A stretch of 6,066 bases of DNA from JBCCFX01 sp039029515 (GTDB lineage: Bacteria > Planctomycetota > Phycisphaerae > Phycisphaerales > SM1A02), in assembly GCA_039029515.1 (NCBI GenBank), contig JBCCFX010000224.1, positions 1 to 6,066 on the forward strand, read 5' to 3'. This document shows, piece after piece, positions 5,321 to 6,066 of the stretch. The first letter of the stretch is position 1, and the number at the start of each line of letters is the position of its first letter. The position numbers were made by a program, and so were the translations under genes. Under the pieces are notes generated by a model. It was not told the origin of the DNA and did not search any database. It was given only the letters and a program-made list of their open reading frames with translations.

Positions 5321-6066
5321 CAGCGGGGTGGTTGCGCTTTCCGGCGCGAAGTCCCAGCCGATCGCGTCAAGCATGTCGAGGTCCGACGGCTGAAAGTAGT
5401 CCGGAAAAAAAGTTTCGCCCGGAGCACCGGTCGGATCCATGATGCCGATCGCCGCGCCTTGCTCGCGGAAGTGCGAAGCCTGGTTCGGGTTGCCATCGGC
5501 CATGCGGTATTCGAGATCAGTGCCATCCGCTTCGAACAGGTTCGAGTTGTGATCATCGTTCGGCGTACCGAAATCGATGAGTCGCGGAGTCGTTCCGAAT
5601 TCAGTCACGTTGTCCGGGTTGAAGTCACCCGTACCATCAGTGCGCTGGAAACGGTAGAGATCCAGCATTTCCGTTCGGCCTGACGGTCCGTCAGCCGCTG
5701 ACGTAAAGCCAAGCGCGTGCCCGACTTCATGGATGAATGTCGACTTGAAGTCAAACGTCGAGAACGGCACGCCGTTGCTGGGATCAAAGTCCCACGATGT
5801 CGTGCTACTGATCGTTATGAACGCGTCGGTACCGCCGATGCCACCGATGGCCGCCTCAAACGTCGCCGTGTTCACGTCGATCGTGCCTTCATTGGTGACC
5901 GCGGACGAGGCACCATTGAATCGCACCGGCAGCGTGCTGCCTGACGGCAGGAAGCTCTCGATGTAGTCATCGCCATCCATGTCGGATTGGAGACTGTTGC
6001 GTGCGTTGGTGTATGACGTGGACGTGGCGGATGAGCCGGTCGCACCAAGGGCGCCGAGCGGCTGCC
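4259..6066 (-). CDS. Secreted metzincin-like zinc metalloprotease with dockerin-like tail, 5' end missing
   Basis: The frame is open through the right edge: upstream of the internal ATG at 5980 it continues for 28 more codons (QPLGALGATGSSATSTSYTN...), so 601 residues are visible and that ATG is not the start. The visible part begins within the catalytic region. The zinc motif HEVGHALGFTSAAD lies at visible residues 112-125, and a later segment IGIMDP (about 206-211) ahead of DLDMLDAIGWDF fits the Met-turn and end of the domain. This pattern (LGxTGS...Y..R..L near the N-side, HExxHALGFxSxxD, then LDLYRF) matches, from memory, a family of secreted bacterial metalloproteases annotated as NF038122. 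The tail has a MAM/jelly-roll-like domain (about 249-397), a PPC-like Cys-rich sandwich (about 402-523) and two dockerin-like repeats (531-601), homologous to the tail of the neighbouring astacin-type protein. The signal peptide must lie outside the window. Role: extracellular proteolysis by inference. Confidence 0.88.
   Translation of the reverse strand, partial: QPLGALGATGSSATSTSYTNARNSLQSDMDGDDYIESFLPSGSTLPVRFNGASSAVTNEGTIDVNTATFEAAIGGIGGTDAFITISSTTSWDFDPSNGVPFSTFDFKSTFIHEVGHALGFTSAADGPSGRTEMLDLYRFQRTDGTGDFNPDNVTEFGTTPRLIDFGTPNDDHNSNLFEADGTDLEYRMADGNPNQASHFREQGAAIGIMDPTGAPGETFFPDYFQPSDLDMLDAIGWDFAPESATTPLPFSDSFDGPNIDGALWIGIDGATINGLGDNPPSGPNSLNLNFIDEVRSALMDTSAIDTVIVSYFWQRTGNSSSPEAGEDLVVEYRDSTGAWVELARYPGAGPDDDPFVQDTFNLTSADNATHSGFRLRFRVETSGGADNWFVDNVEVIGVNPPPNDACQFASLASVGANPFSSLNATSEGSTETCADFDSDVWYRVVTPCDGTLTVSVCDADFDAELAIYGVLCPLSPDQAIACNADACNGGNSISIPVSMNQLYRIRIGGAGGATGTGTLDISCGVVAAPACPWDCTPDNGDGTFGNGVVNIDDLLEVINSFGAAGGPCDSAPDNGDGTFGNNIINIDDLLAVINNFGACPS
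4295..4456 (-). repeat. Second pair of 57-base dockerin-like repeat units (105-base period)
   Basis: Units lie at 4295-4351 and 4400-4456, with the same 105-base period as the pair at 2203-2364. They encode DNGDGTFGNNIINIDDLL and DNGDGTFGNGVVNIDDLL. The flanking CPWDC, GGPC and GACP cysteines are conserved with the other pair, as are the Asn/Asp/Gly positions of the loop; changes fall mostly on Val/Ile/Leu positions and in the linking helix. Confidence 0.8.

Overview
The base composition (moderately high GC) and gene style suggest a free-living planctomycete, most likely of the Phycisphaerae type. The main clue is the pair of secreted proteins ending in an Asn/Asp/Gly-rich, dockerin-like double repeat (DNGDGTFGNG...NxDDL...FG), preceded by beta-sandwich modules of a kind I associate with planctomycete exoproteins. 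This assignment is inferred from recognised protein style, not from a marker gene.

Layout from left to right. Bases 1-510 (minus) hold the first 170 codons of a secreted protein of unknown function, whose C-terminus lies beyond the left edge. Bases 511-861 are a divergent intergenic region without a convincing gene. Bases 862-2145 (plus) encode a 12-helix major facilitator superfamily (MFS) transporter. After a 21-base convergent gap, 2167-4065 (minus) encode a complete secreted astacin-type (M12A) zinc protease with a three-module C-terminal tail. A 193-base gap holds a strong 12-bp hairpin, placed to end transcription of the next gene. Bases 4259-6066 (minus) hold the C-terminal 601 codons of a second secreted zinc protease, of a different metzincin-like type, whose N-terminus lies beyond the right edge.

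The central observation is that the two proteases have unrelated-looking catalytic domains but homologous tails of the same length (353 residues each): a MAM/jelly-roll-like domain, a Cys-rich PPC-like beta-sandwich, and two dockerin-like repeats. They probably share an extracellular destination or partner, and the tail appears to have been passed between catalytic domains by duplication and shuffling. The MFS transporter faces these genes and shows no sequence link to them. No RNA genes, CRISPR arrays, insertion sequences or prophage genes were seen.
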